Shown here piece by piece: positions 6,376 to 15,397 of a stretch of DNA of 64,000 nucleotides (position 1 is the first letter of the stretch; the number at the start of each line of letters is the position of its first letter). Origin of the DNA: Thiothrix eikelboomii (GTDB taxonomy: Bacteria > Pseudomonadota > Gammaproteobacteria > Thiotrichales > Thiotrichaceae). Both the position numbers and the translations under genes were made by a program. Where the stretch lies: NCBI RefSeq assembly GCF_900167255.1, contig NZ_FUYB01000016.1, positions 36,058-100,057 of the forward strand, written 5' to 3'. Under the pieces are notes generated by a model. The model saw only the letters and a program-made list of their open reading frames with translations, did not search any database and was not told where the DNA came from.

Positions 6376-9183
6376 ATGAGCACCGCCCATCAAGCCTTCT
6401 GCCAAGACCTTAAGCAGACCCTACCCGCTGAACGCATTTTGCAAGATGCGTTTCATCGCCTCACTGATGGGACAGATGCCAGTTTTTATCGCTTAATTCC
6501 TGAAGCTGTGGTCAAACTTAAGAATGAGGATGAGCTACAAACGGTCTTGAGTTTGGCGCGGCAACATCAAGTATCGCTAACCTTTCGTGCAGCCGGGACG
6601 AGTTTATCCGGCCAAGCCGTGACTGATTCCATCTTAGTGATGTTGGAGGGCAATAGTTGGCGTGAGTTTAAGATCCTGAATGAAGGCCAGCAGATTAGCT
6701 TGCAACCCGGCATTATTGGTTCACAAGCAAATCAATATCTCCTACCTTTTGGGCGCAAAATTGGCCCTGATCCTGCATCAATTAATACCTGTAAAATTGG
6801 CGGCATTGCTGCGAATAATGCATCTGGCATGTGCTGTGGCACTGCACAAAATAGTTATCATACCTTAAGTGGAATGCGTGTCATTTTAGCGAATGGGGTC
6901 GTGATTGATACCCGTACTGAGGCAGGCCGCCAAACGGCACTGAATACTCAACAGCCGCTCTTAAAAGCACTCAGTCAACTGGCTAGCGAAGTGCAAAATA
7001 ATCCTGAGCTTAGTGCCAAAATCCGCCATAAGTTTCGTCTGAAAAACACCACGGGTTACAGTGTGAATGCACTGATTGACTACCACGACCCGCTAGAAAT
7101 TCTCACCCATTTGATGATCGGTTCAGAAGGTACCTTGGGTTTTATTGCAGCCGTGCAATATCACACCGTCCCTGATTATCCAAATAAAGCCACTGCGCTA
7201 GTTTTTTTTCCGCAAGTAGAAGCAGCCTGTTTAGCCGTAACAGCGCTGAAGCCTGCCCCCGTCGATGCGGTGGAGTTAATTGATGGCGCAGGTTTGCGTT
7301 CAGTGCAAGCTAAAGCGGGGATGCCCGATAGGCTCAAAACTTTAAGTTTGGAGGCAGCTGCTTTATTGATTGATATTCGTGCACCGAACACTCTTGATTT
7401 GAGCAAGAAAATCGCCGAAGTCCAAGCTATTCTCGCCACCCAAACCTTGTTATTCCCTGCCGAATTTACTCAAGATCCAGTGCAATATGCGCAATTTTGG
7501 GGAGTACGCAAAGGTTTATTCCCTGCAGTGGGGGCAGTGCGTCCGGTGGGTACCACGGTCATTATTGAGGATGTTGCTTTCCCGATTGAGCAATTAGCGG
7601 CAGGTGTCCGTGAGTTGCAGGCACTGTTTGCTTATTACCATTATGATGAAGCCTTGATTTTTGGGCATGCCTTAGAAGGCAATCTGCATTTTGTGTTCAC
7701 TCAAGATTTTAGTACGCAGGCAGAGGTTGACCGGTATGCGGGCTTTATGGAGGCGGTCGCGCAATTAGTCGCCGTAAAATACGGCGGCTCACTCAAAGCT
7801 GAGCACGGCACTGGGCGCAATATGGCACCTTTTGTAGAGTTGGAATGGGGGAGCGATGCGTATGAACTGATGTGGCGAATTAAAAACCTATTCGACCCCG
7901 AAAACCTACTAAATCCCGGGGTGATTTTGAATGCGGATCCAGCGATTCATCTCAAAAACCTCAAACCGATGCCCGCTACACATGAGTTAGTGGATCGTTG
8001 TATTGAATGCGGATTTTGTGAGCCAATTTGCCCTTCACGCCATCTAACCCTAACGCCACGCCAACGTATTGTCGCATGGCGTGAACATGCACGCCTGAAA
8101 ACCAACCAGGCGACTGCGATTACTGCTTGGGATAATCAATTCGCCTATGAAGGTTTGGCAACCTGTGCCTTAGATGGGCTTTGTTCGACTCGTTGCCCAG
8201 TCGGAATTAATACCGGCGAATTAGTACGCGCCCTTAAAACGGCTCAACATGGCGCTACCGCAAAAAAAATCGGAGTCTACGCTCAAACCCATCTCGCCCC
8301 ACTGACTGCCCTGACCCGCTTTGGCTTAAATGCAGCTGCTTTCAAAGGCAAAGTGTTGGGTAACGAAACTTTCTCGCGCTTAACCAAAGGCTTTAATCAA
8401 CTCACCGGGGAGCGCTCACCGGTTTGGCATGATGCCATGCCACGCGGTGCAAACGCTGAAACCCCGCAGTCACAAGGCCAACATGGCAAAGCCGTTTATT
8501 TCACGGCCTGTGTGACACGGAGCATGGGGACAGCGGTGAGCGATTCTGAAACCCGCGATTTGCCCCAAGTCATGCAAAGCCTGATGCAAAAGGCGGGCTT
8601 TGAAATCATTATACCTAAAGCCGTCAGTGGTTTATGTTGCGGCTTACCGTTTGCCAGTCAAGGTTTGCCGGATAGTGCGAATGCGGCCATTCGTGAATTA
8701 GAAGCCGCACTGTGGGAAGCGAGCGAGCAGGGGCAATATCCGATTGTCTGTGACACAAGTCCTTGCACTTTGCGATTACTCGAGCGCTTAGAGAAACCAA
8801 TGCTAGTATATGAAACTGCAGGCTTTATTAAAGAGTTTCTCGTGCCGCATTTAAAAATTGTCCCACAAGCTGAGCCGATTGCCCTACACATTACCTGTAG
8901 CGCTCGTAAAATGGGTTTGGATAAAACCTTACGCGAATTAGTCAAACTGTGCGCACCACAAGTCGTTGAGCCAGAAGAAGAAGGCTGCTGTGGCTTTGGT
9001 GGGGATAAAGGTTTTGTGACACCTGAATTAAATGCGGCCGCTTTAGCACGCTTAAAACAGCAATTACCCGCAAATTGTCATGAAGGTGTGAGTAATAGCC
9101 GTACTTGTGAAATCGGTTTAACCCTCCACAGTGGGCGGCAGTATCGGTCGGTGGCCTATTTGGTAGAGCGCTGCCTAGAGTAG
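6376..9183 (+). CDS. FAD/Fe-S D-lactate dehydrogenase (Dld-II type)
   Basis: A 935-residue fusion. Residues about 40-230 are the FAD-binding PCMH domain (TFRAAGTSLSGQAVTD; the GGIAANNASGM loop). Residues about 240-530 are the FAD-oxidase C-terminal domain (HALEGNLHFVFTQDF; GGSLKAEHGTGRNMAPF). Next come two ferredoxin motifs (CIECGFCEPICPS and CALDGLCSTRCPVG) and a C-terminal part with CCG motifs (CCGLPFAS, HITCSARKMG, GCCGFGGDKGF). This GlcD-plus-GlcF-like layout and length match D-lactate dehydrogenases that feed electrons to quinone. Related D-2-hydroxyacid or glycolate enzymes are possible alternatives. Divergence from lutABC and the shared operators favour D-lactate. The pair would let the cell use both lactate isomers. 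No lactate permease is in the window. Confidence 0.88.
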   Translation: MSTAHQAFCQDLKQTLPAERILQDAFHRLTDGTDASFYRLIPEAVVKLKNEDELQTVLSLARQHQVSLTFRAAGTSLSGQAVTDSILVMLEGNSWREFKILNEGQQISLQPGIIGSQANQYLLPFGRKIGPDPASINTCKIGGIAANNASGMCCGTAQNSYHTLSGMRVILANGVVIDTRTEAGRQTALNTQQPLLKALSQLASEVQNNPELSAKIRHKFRLKNTTGYSVNALIDYHDPLEILTHLMIGSEGTLGFIAAVQYHTVPDYPNKATALVFFPQVEAACLAVTALKPAPVDAVELIDGAGLRSVQAKAGMPDRLKTLSLEAAALLIDIRAPNTLDLSKKIAEVQAILATQTLLFPAEFTQDPVQYAQFWGVRKGLFPAVGAVRPVGTTVIIEDVAFPIEQLAAGVRELQALFAYYHYDEALIFGHALEGNLHFVFTQDFSTQAEVDRYAGFMEAVAQLVAVKYGGSLKAEHGTGRNMAPFVELEWGSDAYELMWRIKNLFDPENLLNPGVILNADPAIHLKNLKPMPATHELVDRCIECGFCEPICPSRHLTLTPRQRIVAWREHARLKTNQATAITAWDNQFAYEGLATCALDGLCSTRCPVGINTGELVRALKTAQHGATAKKIGVYAQTHLAPLTALTRFGLNAAAFKGKVLGNETFSRLTKGFNQLTGERSPVWHDAMPRGANAETPQSQGQHGKAVYFTACVTRSMGTAVSDSETRDLPQVMQSLMQKAGFEIIIPKAVSGLCCGLPFASQGLPDSANAAIRELEAALWEASEQGQYPIVCDTSPCTLRLLERLEKPMLVYETAGFIKEFLVPHLKIVPQAEPIALHITCSARKMGLDKTLRELVKLCAPQVVEPEEEGCCGFGGDKGFVTPELNAAALARLKQQLPANCHEGVSNSRTCEIGLTLHSGRQYRSVAYLVERCLE

Positions 9184-9216
9184 CGCACCACCTGCTAAAT
9201 GTTTTAACATGCCCAC

Positions 9217-10407
9217 ATGAAAACTATAAGCAGATCTTTTTTATTAAGGGCGTTGATTGGGCTGATTGGCTTGCTGTTATTAGCAGGCTGTAGTCGTTTG
9301 CCACATCCAAAAATTCCTGAGTTCCAAGCAGGCAATGTTAGCACGGTACCTATGCAGCTGTTGTATACAGGGGACTTAGGTGGTTTGCCCGCTGTGCCAG
9401 TGGTCATGGCAGGACGCAAAACTTGGTGGTTGGTCGATACTGGCTCTTCGCATAATCTTGTTTCCCCACAATTAGCTCGTGCCTTGCGTTTATCACCAGC
9501 CGCCAGTAGTGAAGTCTCTACGATTGCGGGTAAACAATTAACTGGCTATTACCGTTTACCTACGCTGCAAATTGGCGCTGTTGAGCTGGAAAATCAAAGT
9601 GCAGCGGCGGTGGCTCTAGATTTAGTCTCTGCTCGGGATGGCCTCGTCATAGATGGCGTTTTAGGAATGCCCGCTCTCAACCGTTTGATTGTCTCCTTGG
9701 ATTTTGGTCGGCATACCGCGATTTTTTCTCAATATGTACCGAATTATCAGCAACCCCATAGCGTGATCCCTTTCCGCTTAGTCGGTGGTGTTCCAGTTGC
9801 CTCCTTAACTATTCTCAGCGGGCGCACGGGTGAATTTATTTTAGATACCGGTAATGCGGGCGGTTTGGTCATGTTTCCTGCTTATGCGCGCCGTGATTAT
9901 CGGCAATCCCTAGCGTTTATTGAAATTGAGGATTTAGGGGGACGTGTACCGACGGGGTTAGCTTTATTGCACACGCTCAATCTAGGCTCTTGGCATACTC
10001 GCCAAGTTCCTGTTTCTTTGCCCATGCGTACTCAGGGTTTTCAGAGTTTAGCAGGGAGCGTTGGCAATGCTATTTTCACCGGGCAAACCCTGACCTTTGA
10101 TTTCCCGAGTCAGCATTTATTATTAAGTGCTAATAGTGATGCCAATGCCTTACCCGGCCAGTTTGGTTTTTTACTGGCTGCGAATAATGTGATTGAAGTG
10201 GTTTTACCCAATAGCCCTGCCGCTCGGATGGGGATTCAAGTGGGGGATCATATTGTGGAGGTGAATGGTCAAAATACTCGGGACGCAAGTTCGCATCGTA
10301 TCTGGCAGATCTTAGATGGGCAATTGCGGGCTGAGTTAAAACTAGCCCGAGTAGACAGTTTTTATGGTGTGAGTTTAGATCGCTCTTACTTTTTGCCTTC
10401 TTTCTAA
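9217..10407 (+). CDS. Lipoprotein with retropepsin-like aspartyl protease and PDZ domains
   Basis: A 396-residue predicted lipoprotein: residues 1-25 are a signal peptide ending in the lipobox LLLAGC. Two aspartyl-protease half-motifs follow, WWLVDTGSSHNLVS (about residue 70) and GEFILDTGNAGGLVMFP (about 208), each carrying the catalytic Asp-Thr-Gly. A PDZ domain lies at about residues 320-380 (SPAARMGIQVGDHIVEVNGQ). The combination is that of bacterial periplasmic aspartyl proteases with PDZ. It would act at the outer or inner membrane surface in the periplasm; its substrates are unknown. It lies 33 bases after the D-lactate dehydrogenase, but nothing links the functions. Confidence 0.85.
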   Translation: MKTISRSFLLRALIGLIGLLLLAGCSRLPHPKIPEFQAGNVSTVPMQLLYTGDLGGLPAVPVVMAGRKTWWLVDTGSSHNLVSPQLARALRLSPAASSEVSTIAGKQLTGYYRLPTLQIGAVELENQSAAAVALDLVSARDGLVIDGVLGMPALNRLIVSLDFGRHTAIFSQYVPNYQQPHSVIPFRLVGGVPVASLTILSGRTGEFILDTGNAGGLVMFPAYARRDYRQSLAFIEIEDLGGRVPTGLALLHTLNLGSWHTRQVPVSLPMRTQGFQSLAGSVGNAIFTGQTLTFDFPSQHLLLSANSDANALPGQFGFLLAANNVIEVVLPNSPAARMGIQVGDHIVEVNGQNTRDASSHRIWQILDGQLRAELKLARVDSFYGVSLDRSYFLPSF

Positions 10408-10419
10408 GCGGCTAAGTGG

Positions 10420-10932
10420 CTAAGTCGCGTTGGCTAAATCAGAAGTCGGTGGCTTATCGACTAACTGATTTTCAGGGAGTAAACGTCCATAGGCTTTGGT
10501 GCGTATTCCTGAACGAATAATCTTCGCGGGATTGCCACCAATTAACGAATTAGAGGGAATATCTTTAGTGACTACACTGCCCGAAGCAATCACAACCTCA
10601 TCCCCAATCGTTACCCCCGGCATAATAATCGAACCACAGCCGACGAAGCAGTTTTTGCCAATCCGCGTTTGAATATTATTATGTGCACCATAACGCTCAG
10701 TCGCCCAATCATGCGCAAGAATAATCACATTAAAAGCAATCACTGTATCTTGGTCGATAATAACACCTTTAGGATTGGTTTTATCCACATTCGATTTGAA
10801 GGAGATACGCACACTCGGATGCAGCTGCATCCCATACACTTTACGGAAATACCAAGTTCGTAGCCAGACCATCGCATGGCGAAAATCAACGAACCAGAGA
10901 AACATCCTGTTATTCATAAACCGTGGCTTCAC
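10420..10932 (-). CDS. Hexapeptide-repeat acyltransferase
   Basis: A 170-residue left-handed beta-helix acyltransferase (WbbJ/Maa-like). The hexapeptide rungs run from about residue 55 to 140, for example GKNCFVGCGSIIMPGVTIGDEVVIASGSVV, with the usual NSLIGGNPAKII end that caps such domains. It would transfer an acetyl or other acyl group from CoA to a sugar or small acceptor, often in surface polysaccharide synthesis. No sugar-pathway genes adjoin it, so the acceptor is open. The start is GTG 10932 with AAGGAAG upstream. It converges with the preceding aspartyl protease gene. Confidence 0.85.
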   Translation of the reverse strand: MKPRFMNNRMFLWFVDFRHAMVWLRTWYFRKVYGMQLHPSVRISFKSNVDKTNPKGVIIDQDTVIAFNVIILAHDWATERYGAHNNIQTRIGKNCFVGCGSIIMPGVTIGDEVVIASGSVVTKDIPSNSLIGGNPAKIIRSGIRTKAYGRLLPENQLVDKPPTSDLANAT

Positions 10933-11071
10933 AATAACTTCCTTAGGTTTTTACCTTGTTCTTAGTATCTTCTCGCGCAAAGTATAGGTCAGAAATCGCT
11001 AGAGCGTTGATAGGCTGGAATTTAATGATCAGCGTGTTAGGCTAGAGCGTTTTAAGTAGCGAATTTAGGTC

Positions 11072-12250
11072 ATGGAAACTAGGGCATCCTTTAATCATCA
11101 GGAACGCTGGTCTATCGCAGTGGGTATGTTGGGTTTAATTACTGCCTTTGGTATTCCACGCTTTATCTATACACCCTTACTGCCTTTGATGCAGGCTGAT
11201 CTAGGCTTTGGCGACGATTGGGCTGGGGTGTTAGCCGCTGTTAATTATATGGGTTATCTCTGTGGTGCGCTAGGCGCGATCTTCGTGCACTCGATAAATA
11301 CCAAACGCTCGCTATTTAAAATTAGCATTCTGATAGCAGCAGTAACCAATATTGGGATGGGGCTAATTCAGCAAGATGCTGTTTGGCTGATACTACGCTT
11401 CTTCAGTGGCTTAGCCAGTGCAGGTGGTATGGTCTTAGGTTCAGGTTTGATGATCCTAGCGATTGCCCCCAAACATACGGCAACTGCTTTGGGGATTCAT
11501 TTTTCAGGGGTTGGTTTAGGCTTAACTCTCGGTGCACTTTGGGTATTAGCCTTTAAAAACCTACAAACTTGGGAAGGTTTATGGATCAGCAGTGGCTTGC
11601 TGATTTTTGTTTTGGGCTTACCTGCTTTGCTATTTAATCAATGGTATTTGCATCCACAGAAAAAAGCAGCCCTTGCCTCTGCCTTACCTCAGCAGGCTTT
11701 TAAATGGCTGATTAGCTTAGTGGCACTGGCTTATTTTTGTGAAGGGATAGGCTATGTTATTAGTGCTACCTTTTTAGTCTCAATTTTACAGCAGCATACT
11801 GAGTTTCCGCATTTGGGAGATTATGCTTGGGTCGTAGTTGGGTTGGCAGCAACGCCTTCTTGTTGGGTTTGGGCGAAGATTGCGCAACGGACGGGAGAGT
11901 TTCCCGCTTTAATTGCCGCTTATGGCATCCAAGCCGTAGGGATTATCTTACCTGTATTGAGTGATTCCATCGCAGCAGCTTTATTAGGAGCTTTACTATT
12001 TGGTAGTACTTTTATGGGAATCGTCTCAATGGTTTTGGTGTATGGTGGACGTTTAGGTGGCTCTAAACCCACGCAATTGATGGGTATTCTCACCGCTTGT
12101 TTTGGTGTGGCACAGATTATAGGCCCTGCATTTGCAGGTTGGATGGCAGAGCAACAAGGTAATTTTAATTTGTCGTTGATTTTAGGTTGTGGGTTTACTT
12201 TGCTAGGGGCTGCGTTGATTTGGGCTGCTTGGCGAGTGCAACAGCGTTAA
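11072..12250 (+). CDS. YbfB/YjiJ-family MFS transporter
   Basis: A 392-residue inner-membrane transporter with about twelve hydrophobic segments. It opens with GMLGLITAFGIPRFIYTPLLPLMQADLGF, the characteristic start of the YbfB/YjiJ group of the major facilitator superfamily, where the usual 'GFGR' is replaced by a Gly-Ile-Pro-Arg variant. The substrate is unknown. It runs alone on the plus strand and its last 56 bases overlap the 3' end of the convergent murU gene, so the two messages would be antisense at their ends. Confidence 0.85.
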   Translation: METRASFNHQERWSIAVGMLGLITAFGIPRFIYTPLLPLMQADLGFGDDWAGVLAAVNYMGYLCGALGAIFVHSINTKRSLFKISILIAAVTNIGMGLIQQDAVWLILRFFSGLASAGGMVLGSGLMILAIAPKHTATALGIHFSGVGLGLTLGALWVLAFKNLQTWEGLWISSGLLIFVLGLPALLFNQWYLHPQKKAALASALPQQAFKWLISLVALAYFCEGIGYVISATFLVSILQQHTEFPHLGDYAWVVVGLAATPSCWVWAKIAQRTGEFPALIAAYGIQAVGIILPVLSDSIAAALLGALLFGSTFMGIVSMVLVYGGRLGGSKPTQLMGILTACFGVAQIIGPAFAGWMAEQQGNFNLSLILGCGFTLLGAALIWAAWRVQQR

Positions 12251-12905
12251 GATGTTGATCAAGTTCAGCTAAACGTTCCGGTGTACCGATGTCTAACCAA
12301 GTACCTTGATAATGCTCAGCACTGATTAAGTCTTGCGTGATGGCGGCGCGCAAGACTGGACCAAGTGCGCGTTTACCATAAGCTAAGCCTGCAAATAAAT
12401 GGGGGTGATAATAACCAAGACCACTAAAAGTGAGCTTGTGTGCGCCTTCATTGCGCGCCCTCCCTGCTGCTAGGGCAAAATCGCCGTGGGGATGATGCTC
12501 TGGGTTATTCACGAGGATGAGGTGCGCTAAGCTTTGAGGAGCAAGCATTTTTGGTAAACAAGGATAATCACACCAAATATCCCCATTGACGACCAGAAAG
12601 CTTTCCGCACCGAGCCAAGGCAAGGCTTTCAGGATGCCGCCTGCGGTTTCTAAGGCCGATTCGGCTTGTTCGTCGGAGTAATGCAGCTTAACCCCCCAAG
12701 CTGAGCCATCCCCTAAAGCCTCGGGAATTTGCCAGCCTAACCAAGCAATATTAATAACAATCTCTTTAAAACCCGCAGCGGCTAATTTTTCTAAATGCCA
12801 AACGATCAGCGGTTTGCCACCTGCTTTGAGTAAGGGTTTAGGAGTAAAGTCGGTCAGTGGGCGCATTCTTGTGCCTAAACCGGCTGCTAGGATCATCGCT
12901 TTCAT
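12195..12905 (-). CDS. murU: N-acetylmuramate alpha-1-phosphate uridylyltransferase
   Basis: A 236-residue nucleotidyltransferase that makes UDP-MurNAc from MurNAc-1-phosphate and UTP in the peptidoglycan-recycling shortcut that bypasses de novo (fosfomycin-sensitive) synthesis. The N-terminus has the signature AAGLGTRMRPLTDFTPKPLL and GGKPLIVWHLEKL, and VVNGDIW provides the metal-binding Asp. Length matches MurU. It sits 3 bases after amgK, the kinase that supplies its substrate, confirming the assignment over generic mannose-1-phosphate guanylyltransferase. The last 56 bases are shared in antisense with the MFS transporter gene. Confidence 0.92.
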   Translation of the reverse strand: MKAMILAAGLGTRMRPLTDFTPKPLLKAGGKPLIVWHLEKLAAAGFKEIVINIAWLGWQIPEALGDGSAWGVKLHYSDEQAESALETAGGILKALPWLGAESFLVVNGDIWCDYPCLPKMLAPQSLAHLILVNNPEHHPHGDFALAAGRARNEGAHKLTFSGLGYYHPHLFAGLAYGKRALGPVLRAAITQDLISAEHYQGTWLDIGTPERLAELDQHLNAVALAKQPKSTQPLAK

Positions 12906-12908
12906 CGT

Positions 12909-13916
12909 TTAAGCAGGAATATCTACCGTACCGATACGCTCAGGAATGTGGGCTTGACGCATCCACTCAACAAGGCGACAGGTTTCGGGGTGCTGTGAGC
13001 CAATCGTGAGGATATAGCTTAAAGTCAAAGGTAAGTCTTTTAAGTAACTGGCTTTACCATCGCGGTGATTTAAGCGGGCAAAAATCCCCAGCACTTTCAA
13101 ATGACGTTGTAAACCCATCAGATCAAACCAACGGAGGAAAGAAATTTCATCAATCGGCGGTAATACCCCTGCAGCAATAGCCTCTTTATGATAAGCCAGC
13201 GCCCAACGTTTAACTCGTTGTTGCGGCCAAACGACATAGCAGTCACGCAATAAGGACACTAGATCATAAGTAATCGGTCCCCAGACAGCATCCTGATAAT
13301 CAATCACACCCAGTTTTTGTTCAGCCGCTAGCATTAAATTGCGTGAATGATAGTCCCGATGGACAAAAGCAATGGGTTGCTCTAAGACAGCAGTGATTAA
13401 GTTATTGAAAGTATGATCAATCAGCTTATAAGGAATGTCTTCAGCCGTAAAATTTAAGTGTTGTTGCAAAAACCATTCAGGCATTAAATCCAATTCACGG
13501 CGTAAGAATGCATGGCTGTATTCAGGTAGACCCTGAATCTCTGCTTGTTGCAGATGTAACAGTGTATCCATCGCGGTTTCGTATAAGGTATCTGCATTAC
13601 TTGGGCTGAGTTCGTTTAACAGAAGGGTATTGCCGAAATCTTCTAGCAATAAAAAACCATCTAATAAGTTTTTTGCATAAATCACCGGAGCAGCCACGCC
13701 TGCATGATGCAGACGATCCGTAATATCTAAGAAAGGTGTACAGTTTTCTTTGTCTGGCGGAGCATCCATCGCAATGGCGGTTTGCTGATGATGCGTAACA
13801 CGGAAATAGCGACGAAAACTAGCATCCGCAGAAGCAGGGGCTAATTGAGCACCTTGCCAATCAGCGAGGGTATTTATCCATTCGGTGAGTTGCTCTAGTC
13901 GTACATCCTGTATCAT
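12909..13916 (-). CDS. amgK: Anomeric MurNAc/GlcNAc kinase
   Basis: A 335-residue aminoglycoside-phosphotransferase-fold kinase. It phosphorylates MurNAc (and GlcNAc) at the anomeric position, feeding MurU. Evidence is the N-terminal SFRRYFRV and MDAPPDKENCTPFLDI motif typical of AmgK, the catalytic loop HRDYHSRNLM (about residue 205), the metal-binding IDYQDAVWGP and the following DLVSLLRDCYVVWP. ATG 13916 has AAAGGT upstream. The gene is immediately before murU and co-directional, the standard recycling pair of pseudomonads and relatives. Confidence 0.92.
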   Translation of the reverse strand: MIQDVRLEQLTEWINTLADWQGAQLAPASADASFRRYFRVTHHQQTAIAMDAPPDKENCTPFLDITDRLHHAGVAAPVIYAKNLLDGFLLLEDFGNTLLLNELSPSNADTLYETAMDTLLHLQQAEIQGLPEYSHAFLRRELDLMPEWFLQQHLNFTAEDIPYKLIDHTFNNLITAVLEQPIAFVHRDYHSRNLMLAAEQKLGVIDYQDAVWGPITYDLVSLLRDCYVVWPQQRVKRWALAYHKEAIAAGVLPPIDEISFLRWFDLMGLQRHLKVLGIFARLNHRDGKASYLKDLPLTLSYILTIGSQHPETCRLVEWMRQAHIPERIGTVDIPA

Positions 13917-14021
13917 AACTTACCTTTTGACTGCCTGTCTTTTTGCTAGAAAAAACTATCATAGCATTAGAGGCTTGCTATAAATTGAATGATCAATAAC
14001 CACCTAACTAAGGAGATCACT

Positions 14022-14519
14022 GTGGCTGATCCTGAAAGCCCTGAAGCAGTTATTGACGAACTGTGGCCCGCGCCTGAGTATTTTCACTACTTAGCGCGCT
14101 TGAAGCAAGCGATAGGTACTCCGGTGTTTATTGCCGAGATCAATATAACGGCCATTAATTTGGGGGTGAAATTATCAGCGACACCACTGACTTTATTAGC
14201 GATTGTCGATTTCCCCAAACCTGATCCATATAAGCAACTCTACCCTCATTTATTAATTTTTGAGGATGGTCGTGGGATCAATTTAGGACATCTTGCGCGC
14301 ATTAGTTTACAGGCATTTAACCCAACCCCTGACGAGGTGTTGTATGCCAATCATACATTTAATCAAGCGATTTTGTTTGCACCGCGTAGCTTAAGTCGGG
14401 AGTCGATACGCGCTACCTCAACCGCTTTACTAGCTGAAATCTTTGGTGATCAGCCGGGGCGCTTATTGGAGTCGAGCTCATCAGCTTCCACCCTTCAGCA
14501 AGCTAAGTCTTTGAAATAA
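14022..14519 (+). CDS. Hypothetical protein
   Basis: A 165-residue protein of unknown function. An in-frame ATG exists at 13989, but TAAGGAG (14009-14015) sits 6 bases before GTG 14022, which is the better start. It has no signal peptide, membrane segment or recognised motif. The middle is beta-rich and ends in a Ser-rich tail (residues about 145-155). It lies between amgK, which diverges from it, and a convergent kinase-like gene, so it is probably transcribed alone. The consistent codon use and ribosome site argue for a real gene. Confidence 0.7.
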   Translation: MADPESPEAVIDELWPAPEYFHYLARLKQAIGTPVFIAEINITAINLGVKLSATPLTLLAIVDFPKPDPYKQLYPHLLIFEDGRGINLGHLARISLQAFNPTPDEVLYANHTFNQAILFAPRSLSRESIRATSTALLAEIFGDQPGRLLESSSSASTLQQAKSLK

Positions 14520-14544
14520 ATAGCACTCACTACCATCTGATAGC

Positions 14545-15375
14545 TTAGCGGCCTGATTCACAACGTTGTAACCAATACGTGGTAATGGCTTGTTTCGCTG
14601 CCAGCTCTTGCGTCCCACGCTGGACATGCCAATCCCAACTCAAGAGCGCAAAACAGGCACAAAACCAAGCTAAATCGCAGAGGAGCATGGTAGGTGCGAA
14701 TGCTTGTGCGTGAGTTTGATCCCAAGCCTGCTCGACGATTAGACTGGCATAATCCCATTCGGCGACCATCAGCCGTGCATAATCCCAATCAATCAGCCAC
14801 CAACGCTGCCCATCATGCAGCCAATTGCCCGGATTGAGGTCGCTGTGCACCGGTTTGATGGGGTAGTTCGCATAACCCCGGTGGATAGCCAACTTAAGCA
14901 ATTGCTGTGCTATTTGGCTAAGCTTTGGATCAGCTGAAGTGGCTAAGCGCTGTAACATCAGTAGGTTTGCCCCATCTAACTCGGTTTGCTCTGGTGAACG
15001 CCAAGCTAAATCACTAGAATGTAAACGCGCTAAAAGAGTCCGAATCTCAGCAAAATCATGCCGTTGAATGGTACGCCGCTCACCCACATCGGCTAGCCAC
15101 ATAAGGCCCATTTGATCATCAAAACCCAATAGCTCGGGGGCTAAATCCAATTCGACCGCATCTTGATGTAGGCTAATGACATGCTTTGGATATTGAGCCA
15201 ATGGGCAAAGACCAGCTGCTAATTCGTGATTGGCGATACGAATCACTGAGCACTTTGGGTCTTGCGCCGCTTCCACGCGGAAAACATGGTTGGTGTAACC
15301 CGTGAGTGGAGTGAGGATACAAGAGCCGAGACCTTGTTGGTTTAACCAAGTCTGTACTTGTTGTTCTACATGCAT
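14545..15375 (-). CDS. Phosphotransferase of the choline/thiamine kinase family
   Basis: A 276-residue APH/ChoK-fold kinase. Motifs are the Brenner loop VHSDLNPGNWLHDG (about residue 165), the metal-binding LIDWDYARLMVAEWDYASLI, and an N-terminal LTGYTNHVFRVEA that resembles the ATP-binding entrance of COG0510 proteins. Thiamine kinase (ThiK) or choline kinase activity is plausible; the substrate cannot be settled from sequence. It follows the Gfo/Idh/MocA gene by 22 bases on the same strand, so they may be co-transcribed. Confidence 0.78.
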   Translation of the reverse strand: MHVEQQVQTWLNQQGLGSCILTPLTGYTNHVFRVEAAQDPKCSVIRIANHELAAGLCPLAQYPKHVISLHQDAVELDLAPELLGFDDQMGLMWLADVGERRTIQRHDFAEIRTLLARLHSSDLAWRSPEQTELDGANLLMLQRLATSADPKLSQIAQQLLKLAIHRGYANYPIKPVHSDLNPGNWLHDGQRWWLIDWDYARLMVAEWDYASLIVEQAWDQTHAQAFAPTMLLCDLAWFCACFALLSWDWHVQRGTQELAAKQAITTYWLQRCESGR

Positions 15376-15397
15376 CGGTAAAGCTCAAAAGCCCTCC

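Noticed and set aside
9217..10407. Part of the lactate operon
   Set aside because: It follows the D-lactate dehydrogenase closely but encodes a periplasmic protease-like lipoprotein with no functional link; co-transcription alone does not assign a lactate role.
12195..12905. GTP-mannose-1-phosphate guanylyltransferase
   Set aside because: The adjacent amgK and the short length point to MurU.
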